Below, piece by piece: positions 20,771 to 29,975 of a stretch of 64,000 nt of DNA. The translations under genes and the position numbers were made by a program. The stretch is from Brasenia schreberi (taxonomy: Eukaryota; Streptophyta; Magnoliopsida; Nymphaeales; Cabombaceae): the NCBI GenBank assembly GCA_036023115.1, contig JAYKKT010000073.1:15132001-15196000 (forward strand), given 5' to 3'. Position 1 is the first letter of the stretch. Each line of letters starts with the position of its first letter. The notes beneath the pieces were generated by a model. The model was given only the letters and a program-made list of their open reading frames with translations, searched no databases and was not told the origin of the DNA.

Positions 20771-22648
20771 TCAGCAGAACGAGGGGAAGAAGGAAAACGA
20801 AAAGCGGGCCTGGTCAAAGCAAACGGTCAGGAGTTCAGGCCCGGGATCGAACCTCGGTGTGGACCCGATGACTCCGGCGTTCTGAGTGAGCTGGTCGATG
20901 AGGCCCGCGGACTTGGGATCGATACTCGACGCCTTCTCGTACGTCGCCCCGAGACCATCACCCGACGGCACAAAGAAGGCGCCGTTCACCATTTGGTCAC
21001 CCTCCGTCCTCCAATTCCATCGCGACCACGCGCTCTCGTCCGTGTCCACTCTTTTCGTCACCTGCACCACCCACATAAACAATAAAGCACGATACCTTCC
21101 ATTTTCGAGTGGACACGAAATAAGGCAGACTTTTCGTGTCGTGGTAATTGCCACACTACGTTAGACTAACCCATACTGGTATTGCCAAACTCCTGGCCTA
21201 CTGATATGGCAGAAGATAAAAGGGGGAAGAGGCAAAGGGCCCACGGCTGTATACCTCACGGGCGTTGGGGTTGGACGGGGCGATGTATCGGTTGCCCTGG
21301 CTATTGATGGTGGGGTTGGCGCTACCGCCGATGGCGTACATCTCCCACTGGGTGAAATCGTTGTTGACGATGTGGAAATAGCCGAGCCTGCACCTGGGCA
21401 TCCGCTGAACCAGTCGCTCGCCGAAGTGGTTGAACGCGATGGTCACCTGCATCGATACGTCGGCAGTGTAGTCGTCATTGTGGCCCAGCAGCATCACCTC
21501 ATCGTGGTGGGAGAAGTAATTGTTGCTGATAGTGATCGCGGTCGACCCCATGATGGCGTCGATCAGCCCGTCGGCGCAATTCGACAGCGAGCAGTGGTCC
21601 ACCCATATGTGCCTCCCGCTGAAGATCGATACCCCGTCGCCGTCCGACTTCGACCTCCACCCGTAGTGGTTCGGCGTCGACCGGACGTTGGCATTCCCGG
21701 TCGGGACGCAGTCGTGGATGTGAATGCCGTGGATGATGATGTTAGAGACGCCCTGAATGGTGATGCAGGCGCCGCCGGCTATGTGGACGTTGGTGCCGCG
21801 GCCGTCGATCGTCTTGAAGCTGTTCATGATGAGCTCCTCATTCAGCTTGATCATCATGTCGCTCTGGAACACGATCCAGAGCGGCTCTGTCTGGATGACG
21901 CCATACCGGAGGGTCCCCGGCGCCGGGTTCACGGGGTCGGCGTCCGACGAGTCGGTCACCACGTAGATCCGGCCGTTTCTCCCGCCCAATGCATCCTTAC
22001 CGAACCCGATTCCGCAGTCCGCCAGCCGCTGCCGGTTCCGCGCCCAATCTGGATCGCACCTCCAGCAATCGTCAATTGGATTCCCCGTCATGCACCCACT
22101 CGACCTCTGCAACCTCCTCCTCCTCGTCACTGATTCCTCCACCTTCCTGATATCACATTGACAAAAATATGAAACTTCCGTCCGCCATTTTCGTGGTAAG
22201 TAGCATTGCGCAAAATCCTAAACCCAGAAAGCATGTCTCACGAAAGCCAAAAGGAAAACGAAAACGAAGCCTTTTCGTACACAGATTTCCGTGGAAAACA
22301 CGCTCAAAAACTTAAACCCCATAAAGAGTTTTCCACATTAACCAAAACTAAGACCAAAAGCAAGCCCTTTTCCACGCGGTTTTCTACGGAAAACATTCGG
22401 AAAATCTTAAACCCTGAAATGAGTTTCTGCAAAAACCACTGCCAAAATAAAAACCAAGTCTTTACCAAGAGGAGGAAGAAGACTCACATTTGAACTGAGC
22501 TCACAATATCTTCAGGGTCGTAGAGACTGGCATTATGATGAGGCAATGTGGTGAAAGAGACAACAGAGGAGGAGGAGCCCTCACATAGGCTTACGATGAT
22601 GATGGTGATATAGAAGAGGAAGGGTGGATGGAGTAACACCATCACCAT
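20771..22648 (-). CDS. Pectate lyase (PL1 family), secreted
   Basis: Exons on the minus strand: 22488-22648, 21255-22146 and 20771-21061, with GT/AG borders and consistent phases (447 residues). Exon 1 encodes a hydrophobic signal peptide ([20 protein letters not shown]). Exon 2 carries the plant N-terminal motif [20 protein letters not shown] and the parallel beta-helix with [54 protein letters not shown] and the catalytic region [20 protein letters not shown], followed by [13 protein letters not shown]. The enzyme cleaves demethylated pectin by beta-elimination in the cell wall, with Ca2+ bound by Asp residues. Exon 3 follows the family as [18 protein letters not shown] to TQNAGVIG; where relatives end in a short Cys/Arg tail, this one continues with about 26 unrelated residues. 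Codon use is markedly GC-rich compared with the AT-rich surroundings. Confidence 0.93.
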
Positions 22649-22783
22649 CTTTGCCTTGCCCTCCTGATTTTTGTGTTTATTGAATGAGGGAACACCGAAC
22701 CAGTGGAGTAAAGTGAAGACCGGATAAAAGCTGGCACATGGTACAAGTGTGTGTGGGAGGGGGGTACAGCCCGGACCACCTTC

Positions 22784-22814
<31 letters not shown>

Positions 22815-23092
22815 TTCTTATATTTAAATGATATATAAGGACGTAATAGCTAGACCAGGAGATCTTACTCTTATGATCTTATCTGCCTTTAGTTTAATGC
22901 TTTGTTTCTAACAGTAAAAAAGGTATGAAAGAAAGAGTATCGCTTGTGACTTGAGTAGATATGAGTCTTTTTCTCTCCTGTAAGACAACCAAATCAAAGA
23001 AAATAATATACCAAGAAGAAAAGGGGGAGATTGGTGGTCATCTAAACGGCTGGTCCCTTTATTCTTTCTTTCCAGAGTAAACAAAATGGAGA

Positions 23093-23287
23093 TCATGTTT
23101 TGCGCGGCCTTTTTTGGAGTGAGGATGAGTCAGTCTTTGTAAGAAAGATGATTGTTTTTGGTGATGGCTTTTCATACAAGAGGGGCTTTTTGAGTGCTGC
23201 TTGCTTGGATGTGTGTGAGGAGAGTTGAAGAATCAATAGGAGGAGCGTGGAGGTAGGAAGTACAGAAAGGAAGAGATGCCTTGCCAT
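23093..23287 (-). CDS. Small putative secreted peptide (uncertain)
   Basis: A 64-codon frame starts MARHLFLSVLPTSTLLLLIL, which looks like a signal peptide, followed by a basic, hydrophilic tail ending KRPRKT. It has the size and form of a plant peptide-hormone precursor, but the tail matches none of the CLE, IDA, CEP, PSY or RGF end motifs. It could equally be a chance frame; no introns or neighbouring exons were seen. Confidence 0.25.
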   Translation of the reverse strand: MARHLFLSVLPTSTLLLLILQLSSHTSKQAALKKPLLYEKPSPKTIIFLTKTDSSSLQKRPRKT

Positions 23288-23529
23288 TGGCTTGTTATAT
23301 GCGGCCTATAAAGGTGAAGGGTGAACTTGGGGAGGTATCAATGTGGGGGCCTTGATCTAGTGCTTCCTTGGGCTGCGAGAGCGGGAATATGGACGTTGTT
23401 GTCATAAGAGGATTGTTTATCTTGAGCCCATGATAGGTCCTCGGAGCAAGGGTCAGTGTTTAAAGTTGTAATTAAAATAAAAGTAGTGTTGGTTATTTGT
23501 TAGATAATTCATTCAAGGATTTCTTTTAT

Positions 23530-23640
23530 TGTGGTTAGGTACAGGATCGATTCACAAGAAGGTCATGAGTTCAATACCCAAGGCATGCATCTTGCTTCGA
23601 GCTCGTCATTGTATAGAAGAGGTTGAAAATTTTGTATTTT
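23530..23640 (+). mobile_element. tRNA-derived SINE-like element
   Basis: TGTGGTTAGGTACAGGATCG is A-box-like and GGTCATGAGTTCAATACCCA is B-box-like, about 30 bases apart as in tRNA genes. A T-rich end follows. Confidence 0.45.
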
Positions 23641-24124
23641 TCTTTTCTTTATCATTAGGTTAATGTTTAATGAGTAAAGAAATAATTCAGCATTGATGAG
23701 AACACCATGAGTGACAGGCGAAGTCAAGATAGAAACAAGGCATTCGTCAGCCCGGGCCCTTCAAATTGTCTCTGACCCCACTTGGACCACATGACTCAGA
23801 CTTGGCATGTGCGCATGCATGTGTGTGGGGTGTTTTTCAAATTCAAAGTTTTATTGAATATGCAATCTATATGTGTGTATGAGAGAGAAAGTTTCACGGT
23901 TGGTGATAATCAAACAAACCAACAACGGTTGTTCTTGGCATCTTTATTAATTTAAGATCTTGCTCCTCACTAGTGTCGAGGGGGAAACCTAAGAACTCTT
24001 TTGGGGTGAAATACAATTGTATTTTACATTCACAAAGTACTTGTATTTTCTTATATACAATAAACCGATCTAAAAAAATTTAGATTTTGGATGAGACGCA
24101 TACCTCACTTCGCCCTAAAATGAG

Positions 24125-24255
24125 TATTAATTTTACTTTTTACTTAAAGAAAAAGAGACCCAAGCCTAACACACATGCACCACCCTATAAATCAAACTCA
24201 CTACTTGTGTGTGGCAGTGAAAGAGCCTTGTCAAGTGAACTACTGCCCTGAGTTT
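24125..24255 (-). mobile_element. tRNA-derived SINE-like element
   Basis: The minus strand reads GTAGTTCACTTGACAAGG, then GAGTTTGATTTATAGG, then GTGTGTTAGGCTTGGGTCTC and an A/T-rich tail. It shares its plan with the better-preserved copy at 28310-28448. Confidence 0.5.
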
Positions 24256-24837
24256 CTTAAAATGTAATCTTCTATACATAATTTTGAGTAGCATATTTAA
24301 TTTCTTAATTATAAATTAAGTCATCTGTTTTGCTATATACTTTTTTCATAAAATTGTAAGGTTTGATGGTTTTGTTACATTCGACCTGTGCACTATTGAG
24401 TTAAACATATTTTGTAGCATGCATGTACGTTTATATACTCAACTAAAGGAGCAAATACCAGCTTGTTTGCTCAGCTCGTACAGCTTAACTCTTAAACTTG
24501 TGTTGAGTTTGTTTAGATGACAAAATGAACACAAAACAAGCTCATCTCGGGTCGAGCCAAGCCGAACCATGTGCACATACACCAGCTCAGAGAGAGAGAG
24601 AGAGAGGTCCTCTGGACCATTACAAGGGATTCCAATCAACCACTGAAATAGAACGCTGAGTCCCATGTTGCTCAACCTTTTTGTTTGATATCCAAATAAG
24701 ATCCACAGTTGTATCATTATTGGTCCATGAACAACAACTTGCAGCGTTACCTTTCAACAACTACGCTTGAAAATCTTTCTCTTTTGTGCATGGGCCATTT
24801 GATTAATAAATGGTTGGTGCTTACGGACAAAAAGATA

Positions 24838-24854
24838 ATATATATATATATAAA

Positions 24855-24902
<48 letters not shown>
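24838..24902. repeat. (TA)n microsatellite
   Basis: TA dinucleotides interrupted once (AAAAGA near 24852). Confidence 0.95.
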
Positions 24903-24904
<2 letters not shown>

Positions 24905-25413
24905 CTGTCATTGTTAATTAGATTGCCTAATAAATTCAACAATTGTACAATGTAGGAAGCCTAAATTCTTATTTTATAGTCTTGGGTTTGACAAAGATCC
25001 GAAATATTTTGTTGAAACAATTTGAAAGAAAGCAACCACTTTTGGGTAGACTGGACCATATTTGCCAATGCAACCTATAGTCCTCAGGATAGATATACTT
25101 CAAGAAAGATTCGTTAGGTTGCACGTTATTAACGGCATCCCTTTCTTCTCGTTGCCGAATGCTGCTTATCTCTGAAATAGAGAAGCACATTATTTAAAGG
25201 AAACTACGATTGCTTTGTCTATTATGTGGGGGGAGGGGGAATTGATACTCCAAATAATCATGTTCAAGAGAAAAGATCATTTCCAAACTTTGTGATTAAG
25301 TTTATTGATCTTCCTATCTATGAACTCATGACTCCAAAAACTAAAGATGCATGAGTACACACTGAGAGTATGCCAGAACAAGTTTACATATATAATCCAT
25401 ACGAACACATTTC

Positions 25414-25574
25414 ATGCTTAAATCCACTTCAAGGTCTCCACAGTTTGATCAACATGATCGATGATGAAGATTGAATTTAAAAAAAATTTAGTGCATTAAA
25501 TACAAAGTACAAAAAGCACCATTCAGTTTTTGCTTTTTTAAATCACATTGATCAAATGAAAAAATCTTTAAGTG

Positions 25575-25580
<6 letters not shown>
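25414..25580 (-). mobile_element. Double-hairpin MITE-like element, copy D
   Basis: Begins CATGCTTAAATCCACTTC and ends CTTTAAGTGGAC, which are inverted repeats. It contains GCATTAAATACAAAGTAC and one intact hairpin (ATCAACATGATCGATGATGAAG region). It runs directly into a (TA)n array at 25579. Confidence 0.6.

Positions 25581-25650
<70 letters not shown>
25579..25650. repeat. (TA)n microsatellite
   Basis: About 36 TA units abutting MITE-like copy D. Confidence 0.95.
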
Positions 25651-25652
<2 letters not shown>

Positions 25653-25989
25653 ATGTGAGTTTGCATTAAGAAATTAGATATAACAGGATGCTAAATAAGA
25701 CAAGTCTTCTCCTACATCGAGCACGATCATCTTAGCATATTCTTAGTCATTATTGGACTTAATTGATCATTTGTCATATTACATAATGGGTTGTTAGCAT
25801 TGAAATGAAGTGATTTGTTGCAGGATACTTCACTAAAGTTCCTCACCTACTCTCAACAGCTGAATTCAGCAAATGTGTGCATGGAGAGAACCTACAAATC
25901 TTGGCAATACTTGATGCACAGTTACCAGGATGCAAAATAGATATAACTGATACTTTTCACTTGAAAATATAGAAAATATAGAAGTGAGT

Positions 25990-26085
25990 TTATCTTCTTT
26001 GGTACCATGGGAAGCCGGATGCATGCCAAGGATATCGAACACATGACATCGACCTCCTAGCCAGATGAGCTAGTTTTCTTTGTCC
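25990..26085 (-). mobile_element. tRNA-derived SINE with target duplication
   Basis: The minus strand reads CTAGCTCATCTGGCTAGGAG (A box), GTCGATGTCATGTGTTCGAT (B box) and CCTTGGCATGCATC. The duplicated 12-mer ATAGAAGTGAGT flanks it at 25978-25989 and 26086-26097. The combination of a bipartite Pol III promoter and a target duplication supports a SINE. Confidence 0.7.
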
Positions 26086-26097
26086 ATAGAAGTGAGT

Positions 26098-28309
26098 CTT
26101 TAAACAGTGTAGACATGAATGGCTTGGAACCGGCTTGGTGGTTCTAACCAGAACCAAACCGGGCTAGGAACTGACTGGAACCAGAGCGGGTGAAACTGGA
26201 GCTGGAACCAAGGACCACCCAGTTTGGTTTCAGCCCACATTTCATGGAACCGAAACGAACAGATTCAAACTATGAGTTCAAAATTTTTAAATTATTTTAA
26301 TTTTATCGAGTAGTTTAAAACTCAAACGAAAACCATCCCAGAATTGACGATTCCGAAAACCCCCGGGTTAGTTCTGTTACACAAGAGATACTTTCATAGC
26401 TATTCAAAGAGATAAACCTTTAGTATGTCGAATATTTCTAGAAACCAGGTATGGAAACAAAATGAAAGAAAGCATCCACCAGTAATTATATCGTACTAAT
26501 GTTCTTTCTTCTGAATCGGGGCTTTAACGAGCAGTTGACGATACCTAGAATTCTTTTTCCGGCGAGGCGAACAGCCGATGGTTTACCATGAGCTGTATAT
26601 TTTTAGCTCACGGTTGTAACGGTGGATATCTTTGGCTGAGGCAAAAGCTTGGGTGATATAGGACAGTTTAAACCATGAACAATTTCTAGTGGGGCGGTCA
26701 CCTTACCTCGTCTTAATCCACCAATAGCCCTAATCACATGTCTAATCACGTGATTTCAAGGCATATCGATGGCGGCATCACGTGTCAAACTTCTCCTCCT
26801 CTTTGGGTCATTCAATCCCTTGGTTTCGAAGAAGGCAAATTGAAATGGGAAGTTGACAAGTAGGCGGTTTTTGTCAGTGGGTGGCGGGGGTGGGAATTCT
26901 CCGGCGACATTCAGGTGAGGGTGATCTATAGCAAAAACAATTCCTACTCGGCATATGGATATCTTCTACCGGTTCTTGCTATTCGATCTCGCAAAGACTC
27001 GAAAGAACCGTAAGCAAGAGACCTTGATGATGGGTGATGGCTGATGCTCCGGCTACTGCGCATATTCATTATGGATCTGAATCAGACTATGCAGATTTGG
27101 ATCCTTCGACATCCATGGTTATGTGTTCTATGCAATTTTTTTCATCTCAATCATAATTAAAGCAGGGTTAAGTCAGATGACCCCAGACGCCCGTGTAGGA
27201 TATCGAACCAATGACCTTTTAATGTGAAGCTTCTTTCACCCCCAAACCAGTTTTAATGTGAAGCTTCTTTCACCCCCAAACCAGGAGAGCAGTTGCTCTT
27301 TGGGCAAGTTGGATGAACAAAAAGTGCAGTGTGATAGAAAGATAGTGGTTAGGGAGAGTGGTCTGTAAATTAGGATTCTGCAAAATGGAAGCATCAAATT
27401 CCAGGAATAAATTCTTTCTCATTTATTGTCTAAAGAGGCAGCGCCAGAGGGGGTATCATAAGTGGGTCTGACGGGTCGGGTCACTTTCAGTTCAGTCCAA
27501 ATGTTGGTCAACCCTAACCCATTCCCATGACCTCGTTATACATACACAAAACATATGTGCATGTGCATGCACACACGCAACTGAGTCAGTCCGAGTCAGC
27601 GATGTTTGTTGGGTAAATCCAAGCCGACCCAGATCCCACCGGGGTTGCCTACACCCCAAAGTAGACCTGATTTTCTGGGTCAGGTGCCGGTTCGGTTGCT
27701 GGGTCGTGTCCAAAATTGCAGAGCAAGAAAAGGAACAGATAGCACAAACTTAACACTTGAATAATAACAATTAACTTGTCCAATTAAACAATCTTATGTG
27801 CCATTATGCCCTGATAAAGAAACAAACTTCAGTGTACAAATATGGTTCTAGGAAGAGAGTTATAGATCAAGTTGTTCTCATCAAAGCGGTTCCCCTAGGA
27901 TTAAGAACAAAAATGAAAATAAACAAGACAAAGATAGTGCCCTATCAAGATGGATAGAATGCCAAAGTGTCTCTTCCATGGTAACTAAAATGGAAACCGA
28001 GGACCTATTTTATAGTAGGTGAGGTCGGCTATATGGATTCTAGGTGATCCTCTGCTCGATCTTCTGTCATATTAGCATTTAATTAAAAATGTGTAAGATA
28101 TCATCATACACTTTTGATAGTGCATCTTTTTGTGTCAAATTGTGGTATGAGTTCTCTAAATAAATCATGTCCAATATCTGCATCCAACCCAAATCCAGAG
28201 AGAAAAGGGAAATGCTGTGTTTATTGAAATGATTTCTCGCATATATTGCAATATCAAGAAAGCAGACTCATCACACTAGAGCAGAATACTGAGATGCAAA
28301 CCAGAAGTT
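26098..28309. other. Intergenic DNA, no gene seen
   Basis: A stretch at 26110-26360 is full of GGAACC/GGTTCC motifs, and one at 27455-27715 is full of GGGTC/GACCC motifs. Both resemble subterminal regions of non-autonomous hAT elements, but no clear termini were found. One SINE-like element lies at 27170-27320. Confidence 0.45.
27170..27320 (-). mobile_element. tRNA-derived SINE-like element with internal duplication
   Basis: The minus strand reads AACTGCTCTCCTGGTTTGGG (A-box-like) and GGTCATTGGTTCGATATCC (B box). A block of about 36 bases containing GTGAAAGAAGCTTCACATTA is tandemly doubled between them. Confidence 0.55.
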
Positions 28310-28448
28310 CTTTTTTTTTCTGGTTGTTAGAATAGGAGGCCGAAGCCCAACACACACACTCTCACATGGGTGCATGCATCCCTCTGGGAATCAAATTCAC
28401 CACCTGTGAGTGGGCATGAGAGAGTCCTACCAGTGAGCTAACGTTCTG
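28310..28448 (-). mobile_element. tRNA-derived SINE with A tail and imperfect target duplication
   Basis: The minus strand reads CGTTAGCTCACTGGTAGGAC (A box), GGTGAATTTGATTCCCAG (B box), then GTTGGGCTTCGGCCTCC and a terminal run of nine A. The flanks GATGCAAACCAGAAGT and GATGCTAAACTAGAACT look like a diverged duplication. Confidence 0.7.
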
Positions 28449-28520
28449 GATGCTAAACTAGAACTCCATTTACATCAAAAAGAAGATTAAACCATCTTGT
28501 TTCTTGCCTTCACTAATGGT

Positions 28521-28876
28521 TTATAGTGGAATGTACAAAGGTGGCTGTAAACTTTCAAACTTACATAGCAATACGTTAGTGTTCCCGCCGCTGTATGTCA
28601 TGTAAACAAAGCCATCTTCATCTTTGTGCTCCCAAATAATGGCGGACATCGTGGCACCTATTCAGAACCAGAAAATCTGCTATAAAAATGACCTAGTGCG
28701 AGAAACTATACATAACGAATTGTTTTAGTTTGACAACTCTTTAGAGTAGGTGGCAGCACATTCTTGACAATGATGAATCTGGCTTTCTCAACACTAAGCA
28801 TTATCTATCATCCTCTTACGGATAGCATAAACTAGCTGATCAACCGTCAGATCTGCGGGAGCAATATATCCGCACA
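28521..28876 (-). pseudogene. ATG8: ATG8 C-terminal half, truncated pseudogene
   Basis: On the minus strand, 28876 down to about 28745 reads GYIAPADLTVDQLVYAIRKR, then two stops in a damaged stretch, then EKARFIIVKNVLPPT. After an intron-like gap with an AG acceptor near 28658, 28657-28521 reads [20 protein letters not shown], then YSGGNT and an unrelated tail ending in TAA. These are the core strand, helix and C-terminal segments of the ubiquitin-like autophagy protein ATG8. The N-terminal half is absent upstream, and the ENTFG segment bearing the conserved processing glycine has been lost after YSG. The retained intron position suggests a piece of a genomic copy rather than a processed cDNA. 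Confidence 0.8.
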
Positions 28877-29975
28877 AATAGCATGAATTACGCATGGGAA
28901 TGAACAATCGAAGTCAACCACCAATGATGAGGTTGAAGTTAGATGACAGATGATATATAAAAAAGTTACAATTCCACAAATAGCTCTTACAACTTCTTCC
29001 TTTTATTCTCATCCTCTATCTCTTTTCATCTAAAATGAAGGTGAGAAACCAGAACTAATGAATGAAATGATTTTGTGATCGTGAGGAAGGCGGTGCTTTT
29101 TACGTGCAAAGGGTTTTCAGAAAATATTCATGTATTGAAGAAAACATTCCCTTTGATGATTAGATACTGTCTTGTAGTATTGCCTTTACATGACAGTTGA
29201 TTTCTATAAGTGTTCTACTTTTATTTGTCATCATATACTAAATGTACAAGATTTCATATTTTTCACTTTGAAAGATCTCTCTTCATGTGTGTATTGCTCT
29301 TTGCCTATCTGTTGCTCTATTAAGCCTCTTATACCTTCTTCTTAATTGATATCTTTTGCTGGAAAAAAGAACTCACTTGAAAGGGCTTGTAAGATTTACT
29401 TTGGCCCTCATTAGTCAAGGGTACCTGTTTGATCCAAACCTGAAGGTAGTGATCTATCCAATTGTGTTTCAACAGCAGAACACTCGGGCGTTGCACCCAC
29501 CAACTATCTTGGTCAGAGCCGGCGAGGTGTCCTGAGTCAAAGCGGCCAGGGTTCGGAATAATTTGAATTAGGCTCGGAGAGCCGTTTGTTCACCGAACCT
29601 GACTTAATTTTACACTCTTTTCAAAACGAAGCAAGTCGGAATCTCTCTCTCTCTCTCTCTCTCTCTGGCCGTCCCCGTCTTCGCGACGCTGTCTTCCCCA
29701 TGACAACCATTTTTGGTGACGAAAATGCCACAGGTACGGCTTCTTCCTCCCTCTCTCTCTCTCGACTTGATCTTGTTTTTCATTCATGGGGGCAGGGGCG
29801 AAGGCATATATTTGAGTTCTTTTTATGAATTATTGTATGCATTACTCTCTAGTCGAAAATTCGTCATCAATCTCGGCTTTCAACGGAATTTGCATCCATC
29901 TTTCTTGTTCGGGTTCGGGTTTTGAACTAGGGTTTTCTTGATATCTTGACCATTTTGAATGGTGCAGTGGCGACC

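Larger units (their letters stand above)
22649..25413. other. Intergenic DNA upstream of the pectate lyase gene
   Basis: Contains a TA/GT microsatellite (about 22785-22815) roughly 140 bp upstream of the pectate lyase ATG, which might supply the TATA function, one small frame with a signal-like N-terminus, two SINE-like elements, a GA tract near 24591 and a (TA)n array at 24838-24902. Confidence 0.5.

Noticed and set aside
20531..22133. Long plus-strand frames (184 and 253 codons)
   Set aside because: They are antisense shadows of the GC-rich pectate lyase exons, whose minus-strand frame has clear family motifs.
26590..26650. GGTGGATATCTTTGGCTGAG resembling the start of 5.8S rRNA
   Set aside because: The match is short, with no ITS, 18S or 25S sequence around it.
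27455..27715. GGGTC/GACCC-rich segment as another hAT derivative
   Set aside because: No convincing terminal repeats or 8-bp duplication could be found.
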